DNA of 64,000 nucleotides from Symsagittifera roscoffensis (Eukaryota > Xenacoelomorpha > Acoela > Convolutidae), in assembly GCF_963678635.1 (NCBI RefSeq), contig NC_087066.1, positions 62,362,054-62,426,053 on the forward strand, given 5' to 3'. Position numbers and translations under genes: made by a program. Shown piece by piece: positions 1 to 9,508 of this stretch (positions within the stretch are counted from its first letter, which is position 1; every line of letters begins with the position of its first letter). A model generated the notes under the pieces. That model searched no databases, had not been told where the DNA came from, and was given only the letters and a program-made list of their open reading frames with translations.

Positions 1-315
1 TTATACTTTTCTCATCACACCACGCACTACTTTTTTTTGTAGTTTTTTAATGAAAGTGGTCGGAACTTTCTGAGCTACTTGCACAGCAACTGGCTATCCT
101 TTCTGGTATTATAAATATGTATTTAAGACTTTCATATTCATGTTTTACTATTAAAAATCACTATAATTTAACCTCAAAATCAAAGTAGTCTATTAAAATT
201 TTCTCAGAACTTTGAGAGTTGAGCTTCAATTTAATTTTTTGTTTTTGAAAAATTAGGAAAAGACAAGAAAAATGACAAACACTATTTTTTGAATGTGCAT
301 TTTTTACTTTAGAAA
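1..315 (+). repeat. Direct repeat, copy 1
   Basis: These 315 bases recur at 1083-1397 with no difference that I can find by eye. The match ends at the shared AGAAA. The repeat starts at the window edge, so it may extend further left. No coding potential is visible. Either a very recent tandem-type duplication or an assembly duplication would explain the identity. Confidence 0.9.
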
Positions 316-1082
316 CAGATTTTAGTTTCCCTAATGACAATTACTTGTTACTCAATTGTTTTTCTTAGAGCAGCAGCGGTTCTCTCTGAAACATTTTATA
401 GAGCTCTATCTTAATCTTTTCCCTCGTGGACAAATATTCTTAACCCTGTAAAAGTTGCAAAAACGAAAAAATGCTCTTAAAAACGGTTTCTAAATCACTG
501 TTTTTTTTCTAATGACTATCGTTATAACTCCATATTGTTTTATTTGAATTTTGTTCTTAGTTTTTTTTGTTGTTTACTTGTCTGAAAAACTTCCAAAAAT
601 TTCGCTCCAATATGTAAACATTTTTGAAAAGGAAAATATCAATCACCAAAATTTTTCATTTCAATAAAATCGGTTTTTTAATCATTGAAAATGGGGAGGA
701 ACTTTTTATTTGGGTGTGTTTTAGATTTTTTTTCACGCAAAATCAGGTAAAAAAAATAATCGGATCAGTTTGATTGATAGTTTATATAAAAAACCCTTTG
801 AATCAAGATTCGAATGGCATTAAAAATATTTCAAAAACAAGTAGAGAAAAACCGTTTCGAAGCATTTGAGTTTTAATCTATTTTCGAGCAAGGAAAGCAA
901 TTGATAGTAGACATCGAAACCTGCTCCTTTAGGCTGAAAAAACTTAATTTTACTGAATAGAAAATTAGTTTCAAAAGCTTCATTTTGAGTTTCCTGGGAA
1001 ACAAAGTTTCTAAAACAATTTTTGAAAAACATTATTATCGATTGTGACTAATTTGCTAATATTTCGTAAAAATTTACGCGTT
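316..1082. other. AT-rich spacer between direct repeats
   Basis: Separates the two identical 315-bp repeats. It holds only poly-T runs and short chance ORFs (for example a 70-codon minus ORF at 820-1032 with no recognisable motif). I see no gene. Confidence 0.6.
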
Positions 1083-1397
1083 TTATACTTTTCTCATCAC
1101 ACCACGCACTACTTTTTTTTGTAGTTTTTTAATGAAAGTGGTCGGAACTTTCTGAGCTACTTGCACAGCAACTGGCTATCCTTTCTGGTATTATAAATAT
1201 GTATTTAAGACTTTCATATTCATGTTTTACTATTAAAAATCACTATAATTTAACCTCAAAATCAAAGTAGTCTATTAAAATTTTCTCAGAACTTTGAGAG
1301 TTGAGCTTCAATTTAATTTTTTGTTTTTGAAAAATTAGGAAAAGACAAGAAAAATGACAAACACTATTTTTTGAATGTGCATTTTTTACTTTAGAAA
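1083..1397 (+). repeat. Direct repeat, copy 2
   Basis: Second copy of 1-315, offset 1082 bp. It ends 76 bp beyond the stop codon of the minus-strand transporter gene, so it probably includes that gene's 3' untranslated end. A possible minus-strand ATTAAA polyadenylation signal (TTTAAT on the plus strand, about 1312-1317) lies inside it. Confidence 0.9.
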
Positions 1398-1473
1398 AGC
1401 TGTTGAAAAAAGACAATGAATTAAATCAGAAACTAAGCTAATCTAATAAATAATAAAGAAAATGATTTCAGTT

Positions 1474-4400
1474 TCAGTTAAGACTATCATAATTTTCAAC
1501 CCTTCTTTTTTGCACGTTAAGTTTAACAAAGTGATATGCCATGCCCAATAAGACACATAGAATAGCACCGATCAGGGAATACAGAAAAATTAATGATTTC
1601 AAGCCCTCTTTGATGATGCACGCATAAGATAAGAGGCATAAAAATAGACAGACAACTGTGCCTGGAATTCCGAAGGGCGATTTGTAGCATGTCCTGTTGG
1701 GGTATTTCATCACGAGCTTGATATGTGACGCACATTGCAGGAAATATGAAACGAGAGCACCTAAAAAAATACGATTGGTGGTTTGGCTCGAGGGCAAGTT
1801 CGGGAATGTGAATATCACCATTTTACTTTGTCTCAGGTATTTTAGTAACAAAAGTAATAATTTTTCTTGAAAGTATTGTTATATATTTATTTCCGAAAAT
1901 AAGATAGCGTGACGATCAGACGGTGTACCTTATCTGAAATTACTCTATGAGTACAGTAACCTATAATATAACTCAATCCCTTTAAACTACTTGATATGAA
2001 TCGGAGAAAAACTTTTTTCGCTCCCGCGTTGTGCACAGAAAAATGAAGAAAGGCATGTTAATTTTTCGTAGCTCCGTACTGATTTTTTTTTAATTTAAGT
2101 TCTATAAATTGCTTACCAAACAACGCCATATTGATCAGTGCAGATCCTACTTGATCGTCTCCACCTGTTATGCAATACAATAAGGCAGTTATTGCGTAAC
2201 TCAGCACCGATGACGTAATCAGCGCGATATACGGAGTGTCTGCTTTGGGCAACAGACGTGACAGAGGAGCCGGCAGAAGTCCGTCCCTTAACAATTGCTT
2301 TTTTATTACACAAGTCAAATAAAAAAGCGAAAAACTACGAAAAAAGCAAAATTATCCACGAAAAAACTACGTGAAAAGTAGTCTGAAACTGTAAGAGCTT
2401 TCAGTTCTTAAAATTATTTTAAACAGACTTATGAAGACTGAAATTAAGTCAGCCCAAATTTTGAGCCTTGACCCACTGAAAATTTATTCAAGCGGATACA
2501 AAACCGAGAAATCTGTAACGTTCCCATTGAACGATTCTATACCATTCCCCGTGATAGAGTGGTGAAAGAAGGGCTAACAAAATTTTGAATTTTGGCACTT
2601 TTTGTTTCCTTTGTTATTATTTTTGCTAAACTTCGTGCAAACATCTCCACGTTTTTTGTCCTTGTTTTTTGTTTAATTTCAAAGGCCCTGGTTATGTGGC
2701 TCGTGTGATATGCTTAAAGTTTTACGAGTCATATGTAGTTATGAATTGTTCTAGTGGATAAACAGTTTAAAGTAGGAAGGGGCTGGTTGATACATAGCAG
2801 GTAGTCATAGGATGTAATCATAGCATGCTGGCCTCTTGCCTGGACATGGCGAAAAGAAGTCTTCCGGCGCAAAGGAGGAAAGACATACAACTTGCCACGA
2901 ATCCCACCACAATGACCCAGGAGAAGTACTCGAACCAATTGCCATGATTTACTATAGTGCGGTAGCCTATAACACATTTTCTATCTGGTTGCAAGGAACA
3001 GGGGTTCAAAGAGATATTTGATGAGTTTCACATTGCAATTTTTTGTCGAGTTTTTTTCTGCGCCTTAGCCTTTATTATTTTTTCCACAAACTTAACCTTA
3101 AAACCAGTTTCTGACGGAACCACCGTTGTCTCAAATTTTTTTGCCAAAGTTTTTTTAGACTCCATTCTTAGTAATTATTTCATAACATGCATACGTGAAA
3201 GGCAATTGATGGATTCCTATCGTTAACAGCCTTAGATCTATTGGCGTATAATTATTCTAACCAGTGAGCAGCGGCGAGTTGTCAGTTGAAATAGCATAGG
3301 CACCCGGCTCTATGGCACAGCTAAACAGCAAAGTACACCCAGACAACACTGTCAAAGTAGCCATAGCTGAGAGTATGCCCACGACCACCTTCTTTGAGTC
3401 ATCTGACCCCTCCCCCACCACCATGGGGATCTCTTCTATGCCCAGGTAGAACCAGAGGGCAAAAGATACTCCGGCTGACAGCCCATCTAGTCCGTTTGGA
3501 TAGAGCCAGCGTTGAGGACATGCCGAGGAGTTGCCCTAAATAAATGCTTCATAAAAACGATATACTCTCCCCCACATTCAATATTCAATCATTCAAAATT
3601 TCTTTTCTCCGTATTTAATAACTAAGGATACAACCCCATAAAACAAGTATTCTGAAAAGAAACCCAAAAAACTGAATGAAATTAAAGAACACAAAGAATC
3701 TTTACAGTGTTTTTTTTTCGTATTGTGCAAGTCCAATTGAAGACTAAAACATGATCGGAACATTCTGTTAATTTCCCAGCAACAAGCTGCTAATGTTCAA
3801 AATGGCCTTTCAATTTACGTACTTTTTGTCTTCTATAGGATAATTCTGTTTTTTTTTTCATACCAAGAGACCTACAAAATTGAAGAAGTTTTAGCCCAAT
3901 ATGAAACAATACTCACTGAAAGATCGTCTGAGTCGCAATTTCCGAGCACCCACTGAAATGACACAATTACGGTTCATAGAAAATATGGATCTACATTTGA
4001 CCGAAATGATCTCTCTGCTTTTAACGGTTCAGCTATTTTTAAACTTTGAGTTAACCGCCTAAAAGGTAAAAGTTTTTGATCAAAATTATCAAAATTAACT
4101 TTCATCCAATATTCGGGCAGCGTAAAATTTACACTAGAGATTTTTTGTTTCATGTGTTCAGAAGAGCTTAACGTATTTTAAACTCATAAGTAGAAGCTTG
4201 ATATATTAACGAAGCTCCGCATCTTTCGAAATCTATTAATCTATTTCTACTACATTATAATTTATATCAAATATTTTTGACTGGTCTCCCTGTAAATAGA
4301 TCTTCAAGTGACTTCAGTGCCAACATACTTCTGATTTGAGAATGACACGAGGGCAAAAGTTTTCTAAAACTCCAAAAATAGGTTTTTTTTAGATGAAATC

Positions 4401-5920
4401 TCTGTGATCGCCAATTTGATGATCATTTGGGATTTCAGCGAAATATATTTTAAAAAATTTCAGATGTATTTTCGTGAAAAATTATAAACCACGCTAAAAA
4501 ATGTTAGATCATCGCACCTTGTCGAAATTGAATTTGGGAATGGCTCCTAGATAGAACACCACGAGCACAGTCACAGAGATGAGGGTGATGGCTAGTTCCA
4601 CGTGGAAAGAGAACTTGAGTCCGACCACATTCACCAGTGTGAAGAAGAGGACGAAGGCAAGCCACCAGAGGGGTTGCCAAGAGGGATCCGTGTCGGTTAT
4701 CTGCACCTGAAATAACACCTAATCTTCACCTAATGAACATCTTTGAGTGGGAGCAAAACAGCGGTTCTAATTAAAGGAGAGAACAGACTTGGCTTATTTC
4801 AGAAGGAGAGTTGCTTATTTTGCGCTTTAAAATTGAAGCAAAGAATTCTCACAGTCTGTTTCCCATTATAGCCCCCCTCCCCCCGCTCTCAGGCTAAAAG
4901 AACCGCTGAGCTTCATACGGGGAGCTGCTGTGGGTCCCCTGATAAGACTTTTTCGTTTTCTAATTTTTAGTTTAATTTTTGTACTGTTACTAGTTACGCT
5001 GAAGCAACGAGCACGGATCACTCGAATTGTTATAAAATATTGAAGGAATATTAAGGAGGATGCGCAATTCGTTTAAGAAATCCAATAGCATTTGACCTTT
5101 TTTGCAATTTTGGTCAGCTTTTAACTATGTAGTTTAGAGATTTTAAAAGAAGTGTTAAAAATCATCAATACAGGTGAATGAAAGAGCGAGACAATTGGTG
5201 GTCGGGGGTGGGGGGGGGGGGGGGTTGATTTTTTATGAGACTGACCATGTACGATCCAATGGCGTATATGCCCACTCCCCCCACTGTGATAACTTTCAGG
5301 GCCTCACAAAGCCCACTGAGGAAGCCCAAGTTGGGTCCCAATAGAGCAGAGACATAGGTGTATGGACCCCCTGCGTCTGGTTTGAACGAGGCCAGCTCAG
5401 CTATGCACAGGCTAAGCAGCAGGTACAGTACTGTCACCAGTCCCAGAGAGATACACGCACCTGGAAAGGAGGCGCAGAATTGGAAATTTAAGTGACCAGA
5501 GATAATTTCAAGGTCAAATCAAGAACAAGAGAATAAAAGAATCAAGTTGATGCAGGGTATAAAACGTCATAAAACTTGTGTTTAAAGCAATCGAAAACGT
5601 ATTCTAAGAAACCTGCTTTGTTCAAGCTTTCAGCTTGAAAAATTTTACACAAAAAAAATACAATTCGCTTAATAAATAATTTTTTTAGCTTGGTTGTATT
5701 GGAAAAAATGCCTTTTTGCCACCTTTTTGGTCAATTATATTTTTAGCGAACTATTACCCAGAAATCCACCGACAAGTGACGACTGCCAGCCAAAGAAGTC
5801 GCCGGCAATGACTGCCCCGACTCCCATTGCCCATATATGGTACACCTTCGTCTGATGCAGACCCGGGGCACTCAAGGTAACGTCACCCTGGTTATAATTC
5901 ATGGCTCCGGAGGGATCCAT
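1474..5920 (-). CDS. APC-superfamily amino-acid / ethanolamine-permease-type transporter, 7 exons
   Basis: Seven coding exons read on the minus strand: 5920-5758, 5460-5246, 4706-4518, 3535-3262, 2966-2840, 2286-2117, 1760-1474. They total 1425 nt, and every junction keeps frame, giving 474 residues and a TAA-type end at 1474. The product is a polytopic membrane protein with about 12 hydrophobic segments. The first carries GVGAVIAGDFFGW (residues 33-45), a pattern close to the TM1 signature of bacterial ethanolamine permeases. Later landmarks are FALWFYLGIEEIPM, resembling the TM6 helix-break region with a conserved acidic residue, and MSRDGLLP, an APC loop motif rebuilt across the GC-AG junction at 2840/2286. 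The start ATG (context CCAAAATGG) is preceded by an in-frame TGA, so it is the likely initiator. A splice acceptor-like CTCTGCAG ends at 5941, suggesting a non-coding upstream exon. It probably moves amino acids or small amines across the plasma or organelle membrane. The exact substrate is not readable. Confidence 0.85.
2287..2839 (-). other. GC-AG intron of the transporter gene
   Basis: The 5' splice site reads AG|GCAAGA and the 3' site ATTGTTAAG|G. No GT donor near this position restores frame, whereas the GC donor joins ATG-TCC-AG to G-GAC, producing the family-typical MSRDGLLP. The other introns of this gene begin with GT. Confidence 0.75.
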
Positions 5921-5940
5921 TTTGGGAGTTCAACTGGTAC
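5921..5940 (-). promoter_or_regulatory. Probable 5' UTR piece of transporter exon 1
   Basis: A pyrimidine tract followed by CTGCACTCTGCAG ends at 5941 on the minus strand, a good 3' splice site. The 20 bases after it hold a TGA in frame with the ATG at 5920. I infer that the coding exon begins at 5940 and that the promoter and first exon lie further upstream, possibly beyond the inserted retrotransposon. Confidence 0.45.
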
Positions 5941-6143
5941 CTGCAGAGTGCAGGAAACAACAATTTCGCACATTTTAAACGCAAAAAAGCTGACAAAGAA
6001 TAATGTTTTTCCCCTTTATTCAAAAAAATACAAATACACTCCTAGCAATTTAGGATTTGCACAGGTTTGAAGAAAGGAAAAGATTTCAAGAACTAAATTT
6101 GGAAATATGCTTTTGGCCAAACCTAATTAAGCTGTGCATTCTC

Positions 6144-6358
6144 TGATAAAATGTTACTTTGTTGTAGCTAATTCTAAGTTAAAACTATTAAAAAGAATAA
6201 GAATTAAGATGAATTAGTCGGTAAGTTAAAACATTAAACTAGTGAGAGATCATTCTCTCCGCCGGAGAGAATGGCTAATGAAGGTCATAACTAAGTGACC
6301 AGTTAATTAAATAAGTATGTTTAGCAATAATTGCAAAACCTGATGTAAAATCACAACA
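6144..6358 (-). repeat. 3' LTR of the Ty3-type element
   Basis: 215 bp, differing from the 5' LTR by one base. It is flanked on its outer side by the target duplication TTCTC (6139-6143) and on its inner side by a short polypurine tract. It contains a 23-bp palindrome (6251-6273) and an inverted GGTCA-N8-TGACC motif (6283-6300). Its outer end is 224 bp from the transporter start codon, in the same transcriptional sense. Confidence 0.95.
6251..6273. repeat. Palindrome in the LTR (also at 12987-13009)
   Basis: Arms CATTCTCTCCG and CGGAGAGAATG (11 bp each) surround a single C and are perfectly complementary in both LTRs. Such a site could be a protein-binding palindrome in DNA, or a hairpin in the R-U5 RNA once the central bases open. 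Conservation in both LTRs is trivial because they are recent copies. Confidence 0.85.
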
Positions 6359-6365
6359 TTCCCTT
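6359..6365 (-). promoter_or_regulatory. Polypurine tract of the Ty3-type element
   Basis: On the minus strand AAGGGAA directly precedes the TGTTGTG start of the 3' LTR. Its position and purine content fit the plus-strand priming site of reverse transcription. It is short compared with typical tracts. Confidence 0.6.
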
Positions 6366-7039
6366 AAGCAGGAAAAAATTTAAATTGCAATATTTTAATG
6401 CACAATAACTAACTATGACTGACTCCTTTCTCCCCCTTTAAGGACGAGGAAAGAAAATTAAAGCGCCTTAAGATGAGGTACTAACACTAAGTAAGCTCCA
6501 CTAGTGTTAAATGACAGCAACAAAGGTTATCCAGATTCCGATGGATAAGGGTTATGTTAAGATGAGATAAAGGCATCACGTTTTGGCACAACGCTGAATT
6601 TAGGACCACGTTTTATGAGTGAGGTCATGGTTTATAATGCGCGAGTGAAGAGGATATGATTTAAAGAAATTATGGGAGCAACAGATGATAATTTCTTTTG
6701 TAGGGTGAAATTTATCCGAAGGATAAAGTTGTCGAATTTAGCAAACACATTTTGGTAACTGGAAAATTAGCACCGGTTTACAAGGTAACATGCGTAGATA
6801 GCACATAATTTTAATGGAGTTGGTCTTGGTTTGTAAAACACAAACTGGAGTGAAGGCGAATTAAAGAATTTAGGAAAACACGTGAAGATGTCTTCTTTTT
6901 ACTACATGAAATTTTATCCGCAGGGTTAAGTTCTTAAGTTTAGTGAACGGCCGTTAATATCTGAATGTTAGCACCGGTTTACTCAGTAATGTGTGTTATT
7001 TGGTAAGCCAGAATATCAGATTAAAGTATATCTAAGTGG
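6366..7039 (-). other. 3' untranslated part of the Ty3-type element, with internal duplication
   Basis: No ORF continues here after the stop at 7040. Two diverged tandem copies are visible, about 6629-6805 and 6829-7005. Both run from GTTTRTAA through ATTTATCCG and a TTAGTGAA-like block to the shared GTTAGCACCGGTTTAC. Function unknown; packaging or RNA-stability roles are possible. Confidence 0.6.
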
Positions 7040-8770
7040 TTATAAAGTTTTATAGTCTTTTAAAAAGTTTTCGAGTTCAGTGTTGAAAAGTTCACTATCA
7101 AGATCGGAGTGGTCGCCGAAATTTGCTATTTCCATTCTCAGTGATTCATCGGTTGATGAGTTTGACATTTGATCTGATGAAGATGATGAATCTGAATCTA
7201 GAACAATTAACTCCGCCGGATTCGTCTTGTTGATTGTCTCATGTGGTTCCTCAATCTCTAACACAATAGGCTCGGCCGCCGAACCAGAGGCTTCTTGGAC
7301 ACTCTCTACGGCATCAATAAAGTAACGTTGACCATAAAATTTTGGTGGGCCGACATTTCTACTAGAGCGACGGATAGGAATTTTACCGGGTATTATGGCA
7401 GGACTGTTGGATATAGTGCACTCATCCGTTGAGTCACTTATCTCATACACCGGAAAGTCTGTGTTTGAGTCGGTCTCCGTCGGATTATGCTCAACTTGTA
7501 AGTCATTTTGTCCAATGGTGTCGTTTTCCCCTCCCTGATTTGCGGTTCTCTGATCCGCCGAGTTAGATGTTCGGCTGGCTGGCACTATACTTATTGGGCA
7601 CTCATATGATTGATCCATGGGTTGTTCACTGATTGGGAAACTGTCGTTTTCTAAAATCTCAGATTTTATTTCAGGATTGGTTATAGTAGAATTAAAATTA
7701 TTTCCGATTGAGATGTGAGGTGTAAGTGAATCCGAAATAAAGCGCTCTCTGGCTACGTCTCTACAAGGAAAACCGCCCGCTATCCATTCCCATTCACTAG
7801 TATCCGAAATATCCGAAGGAATTAGCATAGATTCATCCGAAGCGAGGTAACCTGGATGAGTTGGTGACTTCTTTGAGCGTCGTGTCTGTCTTCTTGTCGG
7901 GATGGATGATGATCCAGAAATGCGTGTCCTAGTTAGGTTATCGGATGATGTCGGGTCTAATTGTCTGGTCCTTCTTTTTGTTGACTTCTTGGGTTTTGGT
8001 TTTCTTTTTGAGCCTTCCAGTTTCTGACCTACTTCAACATTAGGGTTAGAAAAGTACGGGAATGAAATGTTTCCTCTAAAAGGTCTGATTTTATTTGAGG
8101 TAGAGATAGGAATCGCAATGTCGGATTTTCGTATTATTTTTCCGTCGGATAACTTAACTGTCGAAGTCGAAGAATTTATAATTCTTTTGTTTAGTTCTTT
8201 ATAAAAACAGTCTCGGTTGATATTACCATTAGTTTTCCGAAGGATTTTACCTTTAAAAGGGCTTTCGATTGGTATTCTGTTTTGAGTCATTTTCGAGGAT
8301 GAAGCATAGTCTGTATCGTAGCCTTTTTCAGTCGGATTTTGGTTCTTCTTCGCAATCAAATCGTCCTTGTATCCGTCCTCTATTCTATCATCCGCGTTCC
8401 AATCCTTAGCTCGATCCTTAGACAATATTGATTTCCCTTTGTCTAAAATTCCAAAGGAAGGTTTACCCGAAGCTAATTGTTTCCAAATAGTATTTGGTTT
8501 TCTGTTATAGTGGATCTCGAAAGGTGAGCATTTAATTTTTGATTGGAAAGTAGAACGTAGGTTCCAAATGATTTTTGAAACGGCATTTTGCAGTGTGGTT
8601 TTATGATGTTCTTTTGAGATAGCCAGTAGTTTGATTTTTACAGTGTGTACAAGTTTTTCGACTAATCCGTTGGAACGGTGATCGCCTACTGTACAAAAGA
8701 TTATTTTGATGTTGTTAGAATCGCAGAATGATTTGAAGTCTTGACTTGTAAAGCAAGTAGCATGATCCAC
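7040..8770 (-). CDS. Integrase second half with long C-terminal tail (Ty3-type pol)
   Basis: 576 codons in a frame offset from the preceding integrase fragment. Residues 1 to about 125 are the rest of the integrase catalytic core. The second catalytic aspartate lies in the opening DHATCFTSQDF and the glutamate in GLVEKL. The remaining roughly 450 residues are low-complexity and hydrophilic: a basic stretch (SKRKPKPKKSTKRRTRQ), an RRSSRNVGPP block like the basic linker seen after other Ty3 integrases, then acidic sequence. Two hydrophobic-then-acidic motifs, PIVLEIEE (501-508) and IVLDSDSSSSSD (522-533), look like SUMO-interaction motifs. The ATG listed as start is internal: the reading frame opens upstream, so translation depends on a frame change from 8821-9507. 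The tail may direct the integrase to chromatin; that is inference. Confidence 0.8.
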   Translation of the reverse strand: MDHATCFTSQDFKSFCDSNNIKIIFCTVGDHRSNGLVEKLVHTVKIKLLAISKEHHKTTLQNAVSKIIWNLRSTFQSKIKCSPFEIHYNRKPNTIWKQLASGKPSFGILDKGKSILSKDRAKDWNADDRIEDGYKDDLIAKKNQNPTEKGYDTDYASSSKMTQNRIPIESPFKGKILRKTNGNINRDCFYKELNKRIINSSTSTVKLSDGKIIRKSDIAIPISTSNKIRPFRGNISFPYFSNPNVEVGQKLEGSKRKPKPKKSTKRRTRQLDPTSSDNLTRTRISGSSSIPTRRQTRRSKKSPTHPGYLASDESMLIPSDISDTSEWEWIAGGFPCRDVARERFISDSLTPHISIGNNFNSTITNPEIKSEILENDSFPISEQPMDQSYECPISIVPASRTSNSADQRTANQGGENDTIGQNDLQVEHNPTETDSNTDFPVYEISDSTDECTISNSPAIIPGKIPIRRSSRNVGPPKFYGQRYFIDAVESVQEASGSAAEPIVLEIEEPHETINKTNPAELIVLDSDSSSSSDQMSNSSTDESLRMEIANFGDHSDLDSELFNTELENFLKDYKTL

Positions 8771-8820
8771 CCTTATAGAATAAGGTATCCCGTGTAAGAA
8801 TATGTAGTCTTGTAAAAATT

Positions 8821-9507
8821 CTATAACTGTCTTTGAAGAGGTAGATGATGTAATTTTTGCGACGGAAATTTAGAAAATCTGTCAATACAAAGTAAAATGT
8901 ATTTATTTGACCCCCAATAAGAATCCAAAGGACCCGCGAAATCTAAATTAAGTTCTTCATTTGGTTCTGATAATGGATGAAGTTCACTAATTTGTGAATT
9001 AGGAATAACAGATTTTATATTCTTACCCGCCGATGTACACTCTGAGCAATTAATTCCATGAAAGTAGATTTGTCTGTTAATGTGGGGCCACCAAATGTAT
9101 TGGGCCAAATATTTCATTCCGAATTGACATGGATGTGTTTCGTGGAGGGTCTTCATCATCGCGTTTCGTATGGTAAATGGAATAACGAGTTTGCCGTCCA
9201 TGTAAAGTAATCCATCGGATTCGTGAAGGTCTCGGGTGAAATGTTTGAAATAAGGAGAATCTGCATTAATCTTCTCCACCTTATTTTGAAGTGCTTTAAC
9301 AATAGGGCTTAACATGGGATCGTCTTCTGTCAAGAGAGCCACTAACTTGGCGTTAAATAAAATATTTAAATCCAAGGGTCGATCCGGCAACTTCAAGTTT
9401 TCACGGTATTTTTTAACAAGATTGATATGATTTGGTAAAAGTTTGAATTCTAAATCTACGGAAATACCGGAAGTGGTGGGATTAATTACAATATTCTTAT
9501 GATTCAT
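8821..9507 (-). CDS. Integrase N-terminal half (Ty3-type pol)
   Basis: 228 codons starting at an ATG that overlaps the end of gag-pol as TAATATG. The second half holds the integrase HHCC zinc domain (HETH then CSEC about 25-30 residues later) and the first catalytic aspartate in LNLDFAGP. The frame then ends at a TAG. In the -1 frame the integrase core continues directly into 7040-8770, so one base appears to be missing near 8865. The initial ATG is probably not a true start. The frame joins gag-pol through a +1 shift at the A8 run near 9527, so this is part of one ancestral polyprotein. Confidence 0.8.
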   Translation of the reverse strand: MNHKNIVINPTTSGISVDLEFKLLPNHINLVKKYRENLKLPDRPLDLNILFNAKLVALLTEDDPMLSPIVKALQNKVEKINADSPYFKHFTRDLHESDGLLYMDGKLVIPFTIRNAMMKTLHETHPCQFGMKYLAQYIWWPHINRQIYFHGINCSECTSAGKNIKSVIPNSQISELHPLSEPNEELNLDFAGPLDSYWGSNKYILLCIDRFSKFPSQKLHHLPLQRQL

Positions 9508-9508
9508 A

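Noticed and set aside
5165-5245. Proline-rich C-terminus of an exon ORF (QPPPPP)
   Set aside because: This is read-through of the G-rich intron after the ATG|GTCAGT donor at 5246; the spliced frame continues at 4706.
8850-8880. Programmed -1 frameshift in integrase
   Set aside because: No X-XXY-YYZ slippery heptamer in the needed frame. A single-base loss explains it better.
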